From NCBI RefSeq assembly GCF_019075875.1, contig NZ_JAHOOZ010000001.1:4464001-4528000 (forward strand): a stretch of 64,000 nt of DNA, given 5' to 3'. The notes beneath the pieces were generated by a model. That model worked only from the letters and a program-made list of their open reading frames with translations, had not been told where the DNA came from and made no database searches. The position numbers were made by a program, and so were the translations under genes. Positions 46,170 through 57,021 of the stretch are shown piece by piece; within the stretch, counting starts at the first letter, position 1; every line of letters begins with the position of its first letter. This DNA is from Novosphingobium sp. G106 (GTDB lineage Bacteria; Pseudomonadota; Alphaproteobacteria; Sphingomonadales; Sphingomonadaceae).

Positions 46170-47570
46170 ATGGCCCGTGCCGCCCTCTCTCCTTTTCGCG
46201 TCGAGCTCGGCGCCACCCTGCGGCTCGCGGGGCCGCTGGCGCTGGCGAACATGCTGCAGATGGCGGTCTATGCGCTCGACGTGATCTTCGTCGCGCGGCT
46301 GGGCTCGCACCAGCTTGCAGCCTCGAGCCTCGCGGTCGCGATCTTCGGCGTCATCAACTTCGGCTTCCTCGGCCTGACCGGCGCCGTCGCGCCGCTGATC
46401 GCCGCCGAGCGCGGGCGCCGCATGCATGCCGTGCGCGAGATCCGCCGTTCGGTACGCATGGCGCTGTGGCTGGCGGTAATCGGCGGGGTGGGCGGCATGG
46501 TCCTCTGCCAGTTCGGCGAGGCCTTCATGCGGCTCACGGGGCAGGATGCCTCCATCGCGAAGACCGGCGGCTGGTTCCTGGCACTGCTGTCGCTGGCGCT
46601 GATCCCGATGCTGATCACCAACGTGCTGCGCATGTTCGTCTCGGCACTGGGTCGTCCGGTCTTCGCCACCGTCGTCACCGCGCTCGCCATAGCGATCAAC
46701 GCGCTCGGCAACTGGGCGCTGATCTACGGGCACTTCGGCATGCCGGCGCTGGGGCTGGCGGGTTCGGCCGTCTCGACCCTGCTCACGGCGATCGTGACGA
46801 TGCTCGCCTATGCCGTAGCGATCCGCTGGGACCGCAACCTCCGGCGCTATCACGTGTTCGGCCGCTGGTGGCGTCCAGAATGGGTACGTTTTCGCGAGAT
46901 CGTGCGGCTGGGCATTCCGATCGCGCTGACCGTCGTTGCCGAAGGCGGGCTGTTCTCGAGCGCGGCCTTCCTCATGGGCCACATCGGCGAGACCCAGCTC
47001 GCCGCGCATACCGTGGCGCTGCAGATCGCCGCCTTCTTCTTCCAGGTCCCGTTCGGCGTGGGCCAGGCCGCGACGATCCGCGTCGGCTATCACTTCGGCG
47101 CGCGCAATGCCGTTGCGGCCGGCCATGCCGGCTGGGCCGCCGTCGTGGTCTGCCTCGCCTTCGCCGGCGTCTCGGCGAGCGCGATGATCCTGGTGCCGCA
47201 GCTCATCCTCTCGGCCTATGTCGATGTCACGGCGCCGGCCAATGCCCTGATGGTTGGCTTCGCGGTTCAGTACCTCGTGGTCGCCGCGGCGTTCCAGCTC
47301 GTCGACGGGGCTCAGGCGGTTGCCGCCGGGGCGCTGCGCGGGCTGCAGGACACGCGCGTGCCGGCGGTCGTCGCCATCGGCGGCTACTGGCTGATCGGCT
47401 TCGTCATCGCGATCGTGCTTGGCTTCGCCACTCCGCTCGAAGGAATCGGCGTGTGGATCGGGCTTGCTGCGGGGCTCACCGCTGTCGCGATCGCGCTCGT
47501 CTGGCGCTGGCATCGGCGCGAGGGGCTGGGACTCGTCCCAGCGGCTGAGAGTTACTCGACCCGCACCTGA
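46170..47570 (+). CDS. MATE family multidrug efflux transporter
   Basis: A 466 aa inner-membrane antiporter with about 12 hydrophobic segments in two repeats (MLQMAVYALDVIFVARLG; ALTVVAEGGLFSSAAFLMG). MATE/NorM-type motifs such as LRGLQDTRVPAVVA near the end are clear. It would export cationic drugs or metabolites using Na+ or H+. The ATG at 46170 begins the conserved N-terminus; an upstream frame runs through the SnoaL region and is rejected. Confidence 0.92.
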   Translation: MARAALSPFRVELGATLRLAGPLALANMLQMAVYALDVIFVARLGSHQLAASSLAVAIFGVINFGFLGLTGAVAPLIAAERGRRMHAVREIRRSVRMALWLAVIGGVGGMVLCQFGEAFMRLTGQDASIAKTGGWFLALLSLALIPMLITNVLRMFVSALGRPVFATVVTALAIAINALGNWALIYGHFGMPALGLAGSAVSTLLTAIVTMLAYAVAIRWDRNLRRYHVFGRWWRPEWVRFREIVRLGIPIALTVVAEGGLFSSAAFLMGHIGETQLAAHTVALQIAAFFFQVPFGVGQAATIRVGYHFGARNAVAAGHAGWAAVVVCLAFAGVSASAMILVPQLILSAYVDVTAPANALMVGFAVQYLVVAAAFQLVDGAQAVAAGALRGLQDTRVPAVVAIGGYWLIGFVIAIVLGFATPLEGIGVWIGLAAGLTAVAIALVWRWHRREGLGLVPAAESYSTRT

Positions 47571-47600
47571 ACCGACTGAAAGTTTTTTCCGCGGACTCTG

Positions 47601-47664
47601 CTTGACGCCCCGTCGGGGCCGACCCATATGCGCGGCGCTGGCACTCTCCGCACGAGAGTGCCAA
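47601..47664 (+). promoter_or_regulatory. groESL promoter with CIRCE operator
   Basis: TTGACG (47602-47607) and CATATG (47625-47630) are 17 bp apart; CTTGAC with CCCATAT also fits a heat-shock RpoH promoter. CIRCE follows: CTGGCACTC, nine bases, GAGTGCCAA (47638-47664), the binding site of the HrcA repressor. Together they suggest both positive and negative heat-shock control. Confidence 0.88.
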
Positions 47665-47698
47665 TCGCATATCAGTTCACAGGAATAGGGAGAGTCCC

Positions 47699-47986
47699 AT
47701 GGGTTTCCGTCCGTTGCATGACCGCGTGCTCGTACGCCGCGTCGAAGCCGAAGAAAAGACTGCCGGCGGCATCATCATCCCCGACAGCGCCAAGGAAAAG
47801 CCCGCCGAGGGTGAAATCGTTTCGGTCGGTTCGGGCGCTCGCTCGGATGACGGCAAGGTCACCCCGCTGGACGTCAAGGCCGGCGACCGCGTGCTGTTCG
47901 GCAAGTGGTCGGGCACCGAGGTCAAGGTCGACGGTGAAGACCTGCTGATCATGAAGGAAAGCGACATTCTGGGCATCATCGCCTGA
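47699..47986 (+). CDS. groES: Co-chaperonin GroES
   Basis: Heptameric lid of the GroEL chamber, 95 aa. [20 protein letters not shown], then the mobile-loop segment [19 protein letters not shown], and the ending [15 protein letters not shown] are standard. GGGAGAG precedes the ATG. Controlled by the CIRCE element and followed 39 bp later by groEL. Confidence 0.98.
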   Translation: MGFRPLHDRVLVRRVEAEEKTAGGIIIPDSAKEKPAEGEIVSVGSGARSDDGKVTPLDVKAGDRVLFGKWSGTEVKVDGEDLLIMKESDILGIIA

Positions 47987-48013
47987 ACGTCCATCCCAAC
48001 TCATTATAGATAA

Positions 48014-49669
<1,656 letters not shown>

Positions 49670-49705
49670 GTCCAAACCGACCGAGCCGTTTCAGGCAAAC
49701 GATTG

Positions 49706-49735
49706 GGGCCGGGAGAGCGATCTCCCGGCCCTTTC
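49706..49735 (+). terminator. Terminator of the groESL operon
   Basis: Perfect 11-bp stem GGGCCGGGAGA and TCTCCCGGCCC, loop GCGA, tail TTTCGTTGTT. Confidence 0.93.
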
Positions 49736-49849
49736 GTTGTTCGCCGGCCTGTCCAGGTCTCCGGTCCGAGTCAGGCGTTTCCCGGCTTGAATCTCATTTA
49801 TGACATTCTTATTTTCACGCCGCAGGTGCGAAGAAGCCGGCCCCTTTGC

Positions 49850-50575
49850 ATGGATTTTGAACGGTATATCAAAGGCAGAGACACGTTTGCCGTCCGCTTC
49901 GGCAAGTGGGTGCGCTGGCCGCTCAACCGCTTCCTCGCACGCCAGTCGCTGATCGGGACCGAGCCTTTCTATGATGCCGGACAGATCCTCGGGCTCGATG
50001 CCCTGCGCGAGAACTGGCACGTGATCCGGGACGAGGCGGCGGCGCTCATGCAGGAGCGCGACAAGGTGCCGCCACTGGGCGAAATCTCGCCCGATCACCG
50101 CGCGCTGGCTTCTACGTCGAAATGGAAGAGCTTCTTCTTCACGGGCTATGGCTACCAGGCGCCGGCCAATCGCGCGCTCTGCCCCGGGACTGCGGCCCTG
50201 GTCGACCGGGTGCCCAACCTCGTGGTCGCCTTCTTCTCGGTGTTCGAGCCCGGCACCTACGTCCGCCCGCACCGCGGGGTGACCAAGGCCATGCTCAACG
50301 TCCATCTCGGGCTGATCGTCCCGCAGGGGCCGGAGCGCTGCGAGATCCGTGTCGAAGACGAGGTCCGTGGCTGGAAGCCAGGCGAGTACATGATCTTCGA
50401 CGAGACGTTCGAACACGAGGTGTGGAACGAGACCCGCGAGCCGCGCGTCATCCTGTTCCTTCAGGTCATGCGGCCGATGCGCTGGCGGGGGCACTACCTG
50501 AGCCGGTTTTTCCTGTGGTGTATCAAGCGCACCAGTTTCGTTCAGGACATCCGCCGGGCGCTCAATGCCAGCTGA
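49850..50575 (+). CDS. Aspartyl/asparaginyl beta-hydroxylase family protein (LpxO-like)
   Basis: Fe(II)/2-oxoglutarate hydroxylase, 241 aa, shorter than classical LpxO (about 300). The iron site is suggested by YVRPHRGVTKAMLNVHLGL and FDETFEHEVWNETREPRVILF. Such proteins hydroxylate lipid A acyl chains or peptides. The terminator before it excludes the longer upstream frame, fixing the start near 49850, although no strong ribosome site is seen. Confidence 0.85.
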   Translation: MDFERYIKGRDTFAVRFGKWVRWPLNRFLARQSLIGTEPFYDAGQILGLDALRENWHVIRDEAAALMQERDKVPPLGEISPDHRALASTSKWKSFFFTGYGYQAPANRALCPGTAALVDRVPNLVVAFFSVFEPGTYVRPHRGVTKAMLNVHLGLIVPQGPERCEIRVEDEVRGWKPGEYMIFDETFEHEVWNETREPRVILFLQVMRPMRWRGHYLSRFFLWCIKRTSFVQDIRRALNAS

Positions 50576-50717
50576 TTTTCCGCCTGATTATCGGGGTTTA
50601 CACCGATAGTTTCACAACTGCCCGCGGATATATCCCGGTTCGTCGCGGGAATCTTCCCGTGCCGTCAGTTTATCGTTAAGCATTTGCCAAGGTGCGGTGC
50701 GTTATTGTGGCAGGGTG

Positions 50718-51731
50718 ATGCCGGGTATTTTTCGTTTTTTCACGCGTAGGGCCGCCAATGGCCTGGCTCTGGTTCTGGCCTGCGGCGCTTCGCTTTCGCC
50801 CGCTGCGGCCGGTGATCTCGATGCCATCCAGTCGGCCTTCGACAGCGCTCTCGGCACCGAGCAGCGCGCGCCGCGGCCCTATGCCTCGACCTTCGATGCG
50901 CAAGTGGCCTCGCTGGCCAGTGCCCAGGAAGGCCGCATCGGCGTCGCCGCTTTCGATCTGACCACGGGGCGTATGGTCACGGTTCTCGGCAATCAGCCCT
51001 TTCCCATGGCCAGCACTAGCAAGGTCGCCATCGTCGCGACCTTCCTCGAAGGTGTGGACCAGGGCCGCTATCGCCTAGAAGACCAGTTCCCCTTGATGAT
51101 GCCGGTGCCGTCGCGCAAGTTCGACGGTCCGGTCGCTCCGGTCCGTCCCGGCACGATGATGAGCGCTTCGAACCTCATCGAGCTCGCGCTGACGCGCAGC
51201 GACAACCATGCGACCGACGCCCTGCTCGCGGTCGTCGGCGGGCCGCAGGCGGTCAACCGCTGGCTGCGCCGGGCCGGCCTGACCGAGCTTCATATCGACC
51301 GCGACATCGCCACGCTGGTGCGTGACGACGGTGCCGTCGATCCCGCGCGCACGATCGACACGCGCGACAGCGCCACGCCCGTCGGCATGGTGCGCCTGCT
51401 CTCGGGCCTCTACCGCGGCGAATGGCTGAGCGCCTCGAGCCGTGCGGTCCTGTTCGGCGCGATGGAGCGCTGCCGCACCGGTACCAAGCGCATGCGTGCG
51501 CTGTTGCCCGAGGATGCGCGCATCGCGCACAAGACCGGCACGCTCTACAACACCTCGAGCGACGTCGGCATCTTCCACATGCCCGACGGTCGTGCCGTGG
51601 CCGCAGCGATCTACGTCACCGGCCAGGGCGGCAAGCCCAACCGCGACGCCCGTATCGCCGCGATCGCGCGCGCGCTCTACGACGGCTACAGCGCCGATCC
51701 CGCAGGCCTGCGCCGCACCGCGGTTCGCTGA
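50718..51731 (+). CDS. Class-A-beta-lactamase-like serine hydrolase
   Basis: Exported, 337 aa, with a hydrophobic signal (GLALVLACGASLSPAAA). Active-site motifs are SxxK at 99-102 (MASTSKV), SDN at 161-163 and KTG at 272-274. In the omega-loop the position of the general base Glu166 reads as Ile and Asn170 as Val (IDRDIATLV against the usual R-x-E-x-x-L-N), so efficient beta-lactam hydrolysis is doubtful; a DD-peptidase-like or other role is possible. The start could also be a GTG at 50697. Confidence 0.85.
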   Translation: MPGIFRFFTRRAANGLALVLACGASLSPAAAGDLDAIQSAFDSALGTEQRAPRPYASTFDAQVASLASAQEGRIGVAAFDLTTGRMVTVLGNQPFPMASTSKVAIVATFLEGVDQGRYRLEDQFPLMMPVPSRKFDGPVAPVRPGTMMSASNLIELALTRSDNHATDALLAVVGGPQAVNRWLRRAGLTELHIDRDIATLVRDDGAVDPARTIDTRDSATPVGMVRLLSGLYRGEWLSASSRAVLFGAMERCRTGTKRMRALLPEDARIAHKTGTLYNTSSDVGIFHMPDGRAVAAAIYVTGQGGKPNRDARIAAIARALYDGYSADPAGLRRTAVR

Positions 51732-51759
51732 ACCCTTTTCCGATTGAAAGCTTGAGCAT

Positions 51760-51780
51760 CCTTCTCCCGGCGGGGGAAGG
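51760..51780 (+). terminator. Hairpin after the serine hydrolase gene
   Basis: CCTTCTCCC and GGGGGAAGG form a near-perfect stem 28 bp past the stop. No T-run, so terminator function is uncertain; it also resembles a short intergenic repeat. Confidence 0.4.
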
Positions 51781-51851
51781 TTAGTGAGGCTCGCCCCCGT
51801 CCAGGGTGGCGTGCGGAGAGGCTTCGCTAGATTTCAGACGCACAAACGAAA

Positions 51852-51877
51852 GGGCGCGCAGGTTGCCCTGCGCGCCC
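51852..51877 (-). terminator. Terminator of the first tandem lipoprotein gene
   Basis: Stem GGGCGCGCAGG with CCTGCGCGCCC, 4-base loop. On the reverse strand it is followed by a T-rich stretch CTTTCGTTT. Nearly identical to the element at 52357-52382 with a compensatory pair change. Confidence 0.85.
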
Positions 51878-51904
51878 TCGAAACTCGTCGTAACGAGACG
51901 AAGC

Positions 51905-52174
51905 TTAGTGCTTCGCGGCTTCCGACGAAGCAGCAGCGGCGTCCGAAGCGGCACCGGCGGCAGCGCCAGCAGCGTCCGAAGCAGCGCCAGCGGCTTCCGA
52001 AGCGGCACCGGCAGCAGCGCCAGCAGCGTCGGTGGCAGCGGCAGCAGCGTCACCAGCGGCGTCCGAAGCGGCAGCGGCTTCCGAAGCGGCGGCTTCAGGG
52101 GCTTCCGACTTCGAGCAGGCCGAGAGACCGAGAACGGCGGTGGCGGCGACGGCAGCGAGAACGATCTTGCGCAT
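51905..52174 (-). CDS. Alanine-rich small lipoprotein (tandem copy 1)
   Basis: An 89 aa predicted lipoprotein: MRKIVLAAVAATAVLGLSAC (lipobox LSAC), then SKSEAPEAA and a long low-complexity helix of Ala with Ser, Asp, Glu and Gly (repeats like SDAAGAAAGAAS). Such heptad-like Ala helices resemble small outer-membrane lipoproteins and entericidin-like peptides. It shares leader, promoter and terminator with the adjacent copy, showing a tandem duplication. Function unknown. Confidence 0.82.
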   Translation of the reverse strand: MRKIVLAAVAATAVLGLSACSKSEAPEAAASEAAAASDAAGDAAAAATDAAGAAAGAASEAAGAASDAAGAAAGAASDAAAASSEAAKH

Positions 52175-52229
52175 GTATGGTATCCTTGAACAACGAATGG
52201 ACCAAGCACGGCACAAGGCCGGCGCACGC

Positions 52230-52258
52230 CTAGTGCAATAGGAACTCTCTCGCGTCAA
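52230..52258 (-). promoter_or_regulatory. Promoter of lipoprotein copy 1
   Basis: On the reverse strand TTGACG, 17 bases, CACTAG, about 56 bp before the ATG. The same GTTAATTGACGCG block and spacing occur before copy 2. Confidence 0.65.
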
Positions 52259-52356
52259 TTAACAGCGTGCAACTTTGCCCCATTTTTGTCTTAATTCGCG
52301 AAATGGAGGCTAAGAATCGCGGGTTCGGCACCGATTCCACGGCTCCAAACGCGAAA

Positions 52357-52382
52357 GGGCGCGCGGGTTGCCCCGCGCGCCC
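52357..52382 (-). terminator. Terminator of the second tandem lipoprotein gene
   Basis: Stem GGGCGCGCGGG with CCCGCGCGCCC, 4-base loop, T-rich tail on the reverse strand. One A-T pair in the 51852 copy is a G-C pair here. Confidence 0.85.
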
Positions 52383-52409
52383 TCGAAACTCTTCGCCGTG
52401 AAGCGAGGC

Positions 52410-52688
52410 TTACTTGTGCATCGCGTCCGAAGCAGCGGCAGCGGCTTCCGAAGCAGCGCCGGCAGCAGCAGCAGCGGCTTCCGTGGCGGCCGACGAAGCG
52501 CCAGCAGCGGCTTCCGTGGCAGCGGCAGCGGCGTCGCCAGCGGCGTCCGAAGCGGCAGCAGCAGCGTCGGTGGCGGTGTCAGCGGCTTCCGAAGCAGCGT
52601 CAGCGGCTTCCGTGGTTTCCGACTTCGAGCAGGCCGAGAGACCGAGAACGGCGGCAGCAGCGGCAGCAGCGAGAACGATCTTGCGCAT
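52410..52688 (-). CDS. Alanine-rich small lipoprotein (tandem copy 2)
   Basis: A 92 aa paralogue of the 51905 gene: MRKIVLAAAAAAAVLGLSAC, SKSETTEAADAA, then an Ala-rich helix ending ASDAMHK. The signal peptide is almost identical and the low-complexity region has diverged in repeat number and order, as expected from slippage. A 5' leader of about 50 bases (TGTTCAAGGATACCATAC before the ATG) is conserved between copies. Confidence 0.82.
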   Translation of the reverse strand: MRKIVLAAAAAAAVLGLSACSKSETTEAADAASEAADTATDAAAAASDAAGDAAAAATEAAAGASSAATEAAAAAAGAASEAAAAASDAMHK

Positions 52689-53063
52689 GTATGGTATCCT
52701 TGAACAGCGAGTGGACCAGGCACGGCACAGGGCCGGGCCGAAAGCCTACCGCAACAGTAGACTTCGCGCGTCAATTAACCAGCTTGGCGCGTTGATGCAA
52801 GCTTGTAGTGGCCTCGCACCGCTCTCCGTTCGTCGGATCGAACCCAAACCATAGTGGCAGATTGTGTCGAGGTTGTGACCGGATCGGGGTTTCGTGCGGA
52901 TTTTCGCACCGAGATTCGAGCTTCGATGGCGGCGTCAAAAAAGTGTAACAGAAATGGGGCGGCGGCGGTTTGGCGATCAAGGGCCGGGCGCAACGCTCCT
53001 TGCCGGCGATTTGCGCGGAGCCGCGGCTTCCCCCTCGGGGGATCAGTCGCTAGGTAGGGCCGC
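52689..53063. other. 375-bp intergenic region before polA
   Basis: The left part holds the leader of lipoprotein copy 2 and its promoter on the reverse strand (TTGACG at 52774-52769, 17 bases, CGGTAG at 52751-52746). The remainder must carry the polA promoter, but I see no clear element or gene in it. Confidence 0.6.
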
Positions 53064-55921
53064 ATGGCGGACAAGCAGCATCTCTACCTCGTCGACGGCT
53101 CGGCCTATATCTTCCGTGCTTATCACCGGCTGCCGCCGCTGACCGATCCCGAAGGCACCCCCGTTGGCGCGGTCTATGGCTACACGACGATGCTCTGGAA
53201 GCTGGCCGACGATCTCAACAAGGCCGACGGCCCGACGCATCTCGCGGTGATCCTCGACAAGTCGTCGATCTCGTTCCGCAACGATCTCTACGACCAGTAC
53301 AAGGCCAACCGGCCGCCGCCGCCCGAAGACCTCGTGCCGCAGTTCCCGCTGATTCGCGATGCGACGCGCGCCTTCTCGCTGCCCTGTATCGAGGAGGAAG
53401 GGGTCGAGGCCGACGACGTGATCGCTTCCTATGCCCGCGCTGCAACGCGGGCCGGGTGGGACGTGACCATCGTCTCGTCGGACAAGGACCTGATGCAGCT
53501 CGTCGGCAAGTGCGCCGAGGGCGATAACGGCGTCGAAGGCGGCTGTGTCGACATGCTCGACACGATGAAGAACGCGCGCATCGACATTCCCGAGGTGATC
53601 GAGAAGTTCGGCGTGCCGCCCGAGAAGGTCGGTGACGTGCTCGCGCTGATGGGCGATTCGGTCGACAATGTCCCTGGAATTCGCGGGATCGGGCCCAAGA
53701 CTGCCTCGAAGCTGATCCAGGACTACGGCGATCTCGAATCGGCGCTTGCCGCCGCGCCCGACATGAAGCCCGGGAAGCTGCGCGAGAGCCTGATCGAGCA
53801 GGCCGAGATGGCGCGACTGTCGCGCGTGCTCGTCGCGCTCAAAGAAGACGTCCCGCTGCCGATCGCGATCGAGGACTTCAAGCTCGGCGCAATCCCGCCT
53901 GATCCGCTCGCCGCCTTCCTCACGAAGCATGGCTTCACCAGCCTGCTCAAACGGCTGGGCGCGGGCACCGGAAGTCCCGAGCGGTCTACCCAGCTCAATC
54001 CGTCGAAGCCCGTCACCCCTGGCGCACCGGCCGCGCCGCCCGAGGGCAATCGCCAGCCGCCGCATGAAATGCCGGCGCCCGATCTCGGCGCCTACGAATG
54101 CGTACAGACGCGCGAGGCGCTGGTCCGCTGGATCGACCGGGCGTTCGCGGCCCGCCTCGTCGCTGTCGATACCGAAACCAGCGCCCTCGATGCGATGCGG
54201 GCCGACCTTGTCGGCGTGAGCCTCGCGCTCGGGCCCAACGACGCCTGCTATATCCCGCTGGGTCATGGCGGCAGCGACATGTTCGCCGAGAAGCCACAGC
54301 AGATCGACAAGGCAGAGGCGCTGGCACTGCTGAAACCGCTGCTCGAAAGCGATGCGGTCCTCAAGGTCGGGCAGAACATCAAATACGACATCAACATCCT
54401 CGCGCGGAACGGTATCCACGTCGCGCCGATCGATGACACGATGATCGTCAGCTTCGATCTCGACGCAGGCCGTAGCGAAGAAGGCATCGGCGGCGGCCAT
54501 GGCATGGACGAGCTCGCCACCCGCCACCTCGGCCACACCACGATGACCTACAAGGACATCTGCGGCACAGGCAAGAAGGCGATTCCCTTCGGCGAAGTAC
54601 CTCTCGACCGTGCGACGCGCTATGCGGCGGAAGACGCCGATGTCACCTGGCGGCTGCACCGCCTGCTGCGCCCCCGTCTGTCCGAAGAAGGCGGCACGCG
54701 CATCTATGAGCGGGTCGACCGTCCGTTGATCCCGGTCGTGGCGCAGATGGAGCGCCATGGCATCAAGGTCGACCGCGAGCGACTTGCAGGTCTCTCGACC
54801 GAGTTCGCACGCGAGATCGGCGCGCTCGAGGGGCAGATCCACGGGCTCGCGGGCGAGGTCTTCACGATCGGCAGCCCCAAGCAGCTCGGCGACGTGCTGT
54901 TCGATCGCATGGGCTTCAAGGGCGGCAAGAAGGGCAAGAGCGGGCAGTATTCGACCGACCAGTCGGTGCTCGAAGCGCTGGCTGCCGAAGGCCTCGAAAT
55001 GGCGACGCGGGTGCTCGAATGGCGCCAGCTCTCCAAGCTGCGCTCGACCTATACCGAGGCGCTGCAGGCGGCGATCAACCCGCAGACGCAGCGCGTCCAC
55101 ACCTCCTACTCGCTAGTCGGCGCGCAGACCGGCCGGCTGTCCTCGACCGAACCCAACCTGCAGAACATTCCGATCCGCACCGAGATCGGCCGCCAGATCC
55201 GCGACTGTTTCGTTGCGGAGCCGGGCAACGTGCTTATGTCCGCCGACTACAGCCAGATCGAGCTTCGCCTCGCTGCGCATATGGCCGATGTGCCTTCGCT
55301 GAAGGAGGCCTTCGCCAATAACGAGGACATCCACTCGCGCACGGCGACCGAGATGTTCGGCTCGGTCGACCGCGATACGCGCGGCCGCGCCAAGACGATC
55401 AACTTCGCCATCCTCTACGGCATCTCGCGATGGGGCCTCGGCCAGCGGCTCGGCGTGCCGGCGGACGAGGCGCAGTTCATGATCGACCGCTATTTCGAGC
55501 GCTTCCCCGGCATCCAGCGCTACATCGTCCACACGCTCGAAACGGTGCGCGAGCGCGGCTATTCGGAGACACTGTTCGGCCGCAAGACCTGGTTCCCGCG
55601 GATCAATTCCAAGCACCAGGCCGAGCGCCAGGGCAGCGAACGCGCCGCGATCAACGCGCCGATCCAGGGCACCAGCGCCGACATCATCAAGCGCGCCATG
55701 GCGCGGATGCAGCCCGCGCTGGCCGAGGCCGGGCTGCCCAACGTCCGCATGCTGCTGCAGGTCCACGACGAACTGGTGTTCGAAGCGCCCGAGGCCGATG
55801 CCGAAAAGGCTGCGCCGGTGATCCAGCGCGTCATGGCCGAGGCGGCGGCGCCCGCTGTCCACCTCGACGTGCCGCTTGGCGTCGAGATCGGCTTCGGCGC
55901 GAGCTGGGGGCGGCGCATTGA
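53064..55921 (+). CDS. polA: DNA polymerase I, frameshifted at its last codons
   Basis: Repair and Okazaki-fragment polymerase, about 952 aa after repair. 5'-3' exonuclease domain (LYLVDGSAYIFRAYH to IRGIGPKTASKLI), 3'-5' exonuclease domain (VAVDTETSALD; QNIKYDIN; YAAEDADVTW) and polymerase domain (SADYSQIELRLAAHM, RGRAKTINFAILYG, QVHDELVFEAP). The family ending SWGAAH needs one more G in the run at 55906-55910; as written the frame misses the stop at 55919-55921 and runs on to 56876 over the next gene, giving a false 1270 aa product. Confidence 0.95.
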
Positions 55922-56955
55922 TCCTGCCTTCGGGCGAGGTCCTGCTCCACTGGACGGCGCGCGCCACCGAGGCGGCGATCGCGCTGTCGATCACGATCGT
56001 CATCGCGCTCGCGCTGCATTTCGTGCTCTTCGCCGTGCTCGGCCGGATCACCCGGCTGTCGCAGCTCCAGACCGACGGTGTCGTGGTCGATCGCCTGCGC
56101 CAACCGATCCGCTGGTCGCTGATCGCGGTCGCCATCTCGCTGGTGGCCGAGACCCACCCGGCAGTCGCCGAGCTCTGGGACAGCGTCGCGCGCTTCGTCG
56201 TGCCGGCGCTGCTCGGCTGGGTGGCCTTTGCGCTAGTCAAGGCCTTCGCCGTCGCCATGGACAGCCGCGCCGAACTCTCGGCCGACGAGCTGGCCGCGCG
56301 CAGCCGGCGGACGCGGATCGCGATCCTCAGCCGAACGGCGGGCTTCGTCATCGTCTTCGTCACCGTGGCGCTGATGCTGCTGGGCATTCCCGGCGTGCGC
56401 AATGTCGGCGTGACCCTGATGGCCTCGGCGGGCCTTGCCGGCCTGGCCGTAGGCGCCGCGGCCCAGCCGGCGCTAAAGTCGCTGATCGCGGGCATCCAGA
56501 TGGCGCTGACCGAGCCGATCCGTATCGGCGACCTCGTGGTAATGGAAGGCGAGAGCGGCCGGGTCGAGGACATCCGCATGACCTACGTGGTCATCCGCAC
56601 GGCCGACGAGCGCCGGCTGATCGTGCCGACGGCGAAGTTCCTCGAGACCACCTTCCAGAACTGGACCCGCGTCGCTGGCGGGTTGACCGGAACGGTCGTG
56701 TTGCCGATCGTCCCGGGTCACGAGATCGCCCCGATCCGCGCAGCTTTCCAGACACTGATCAACCAGCAGCCCGATTGGGACAAGCGCACCGCCGCGCTGA
56801 TCGTGTCCGAGGTGAAGATCGACGCCGTCGAGCTCAAGCTGCTGATGAGCGCGCCGGGCCCGACGGCGCTGGCTAACCTGCGCCTGGCCATGCGCGAGGC
56901 GATGGTCGAATGGCTGCGCACCGAAATGCCCGAGGCGCTGCGCAAGGAAATCTAG
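55918..56955 (+). CDS. MscS-family mechanosensitive channel
   Basis: Small-conductance channel-like protein of 345 aa. Several N-terminal membrane helices (AAIALSITIVIALALHFVLF; VVPALLGWVAFALVKAFAV; GFVIVFVTVALMLLG) lead into the MscS pore and beta domain (AGLAGLAVGAAAQPALKSLI, PIRIGDLVVMEGESGRVEDI). TTG at 55918 is chosen; it overlaps the polA stop (TTGA), so translation is probably coupled. It would relieve osmotic downshock pressure. Confidence 0.88.
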   Translation: MILPSGEVLLHWTARATEAAIALSITIVIALALHFVLFAVLGRITRLSQLQTDGVVVDRLRQPIRWSLIAVAISLVAETHPAVAELWDSVARFVVPALLGWVAFALVKAFAVAMDSRAELSADELAARSRRTRIAILSRTAGFVIVFVTVALMLLGIPGVRNVGVTLMASAGLAGLAVGAAAQPALKSLIAGIQMALTEPIRIGDLVVMEGESGRVEDIRMTYVVIRTADERRLIVPTAKFLETTFQNWTRVAGGLTGTVVLPIVPGHEIAPIRAAFQTLINQQPDWDKRTAALIVSEVKIDAVELKLLMSAPGPTALANLRLAMREAMVEWLRTEMPEALRKEI

Positions 56956-56969
56956 GCCAATCTGTGGAA

Positions 56970-57021
56970 TAGTTTGCCAGTCGGAAAACTATGACCTAAT
57001 AGTTCGCCATATGGCAAACAA
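56970..57021. promoter_or_regulatory. Two tandem 9-4-9 operators before an ArsR gene
   Basis: Site 1 (56970-56991): TAGTTTGCC, four bases, GGAAAACTA. Site 2 (57000-57021): TAGTTCGCC, four bases, GGCAAACAA. All four half-sites match TAGTTTGCC with at most one or two changes, same spacing, centres 30 bp apart. Site 2 covers the ArsR start codon at 57011. Confidence 0.78.

Noticed and set aside
51905..52688. Alanine-rich repeats as a CRISPR or tandem DNA repeat array
   Set aside because: Repeats are codon-level low complexity inside two lipoprotein genes, without fixed-length repeats or spacers.
53064..56876. A true PolA-channel fusion protein
   Set aside because: The extension is not in the mscS frame and one extra G gives the normal PolA ending, so no fusion is encoded.
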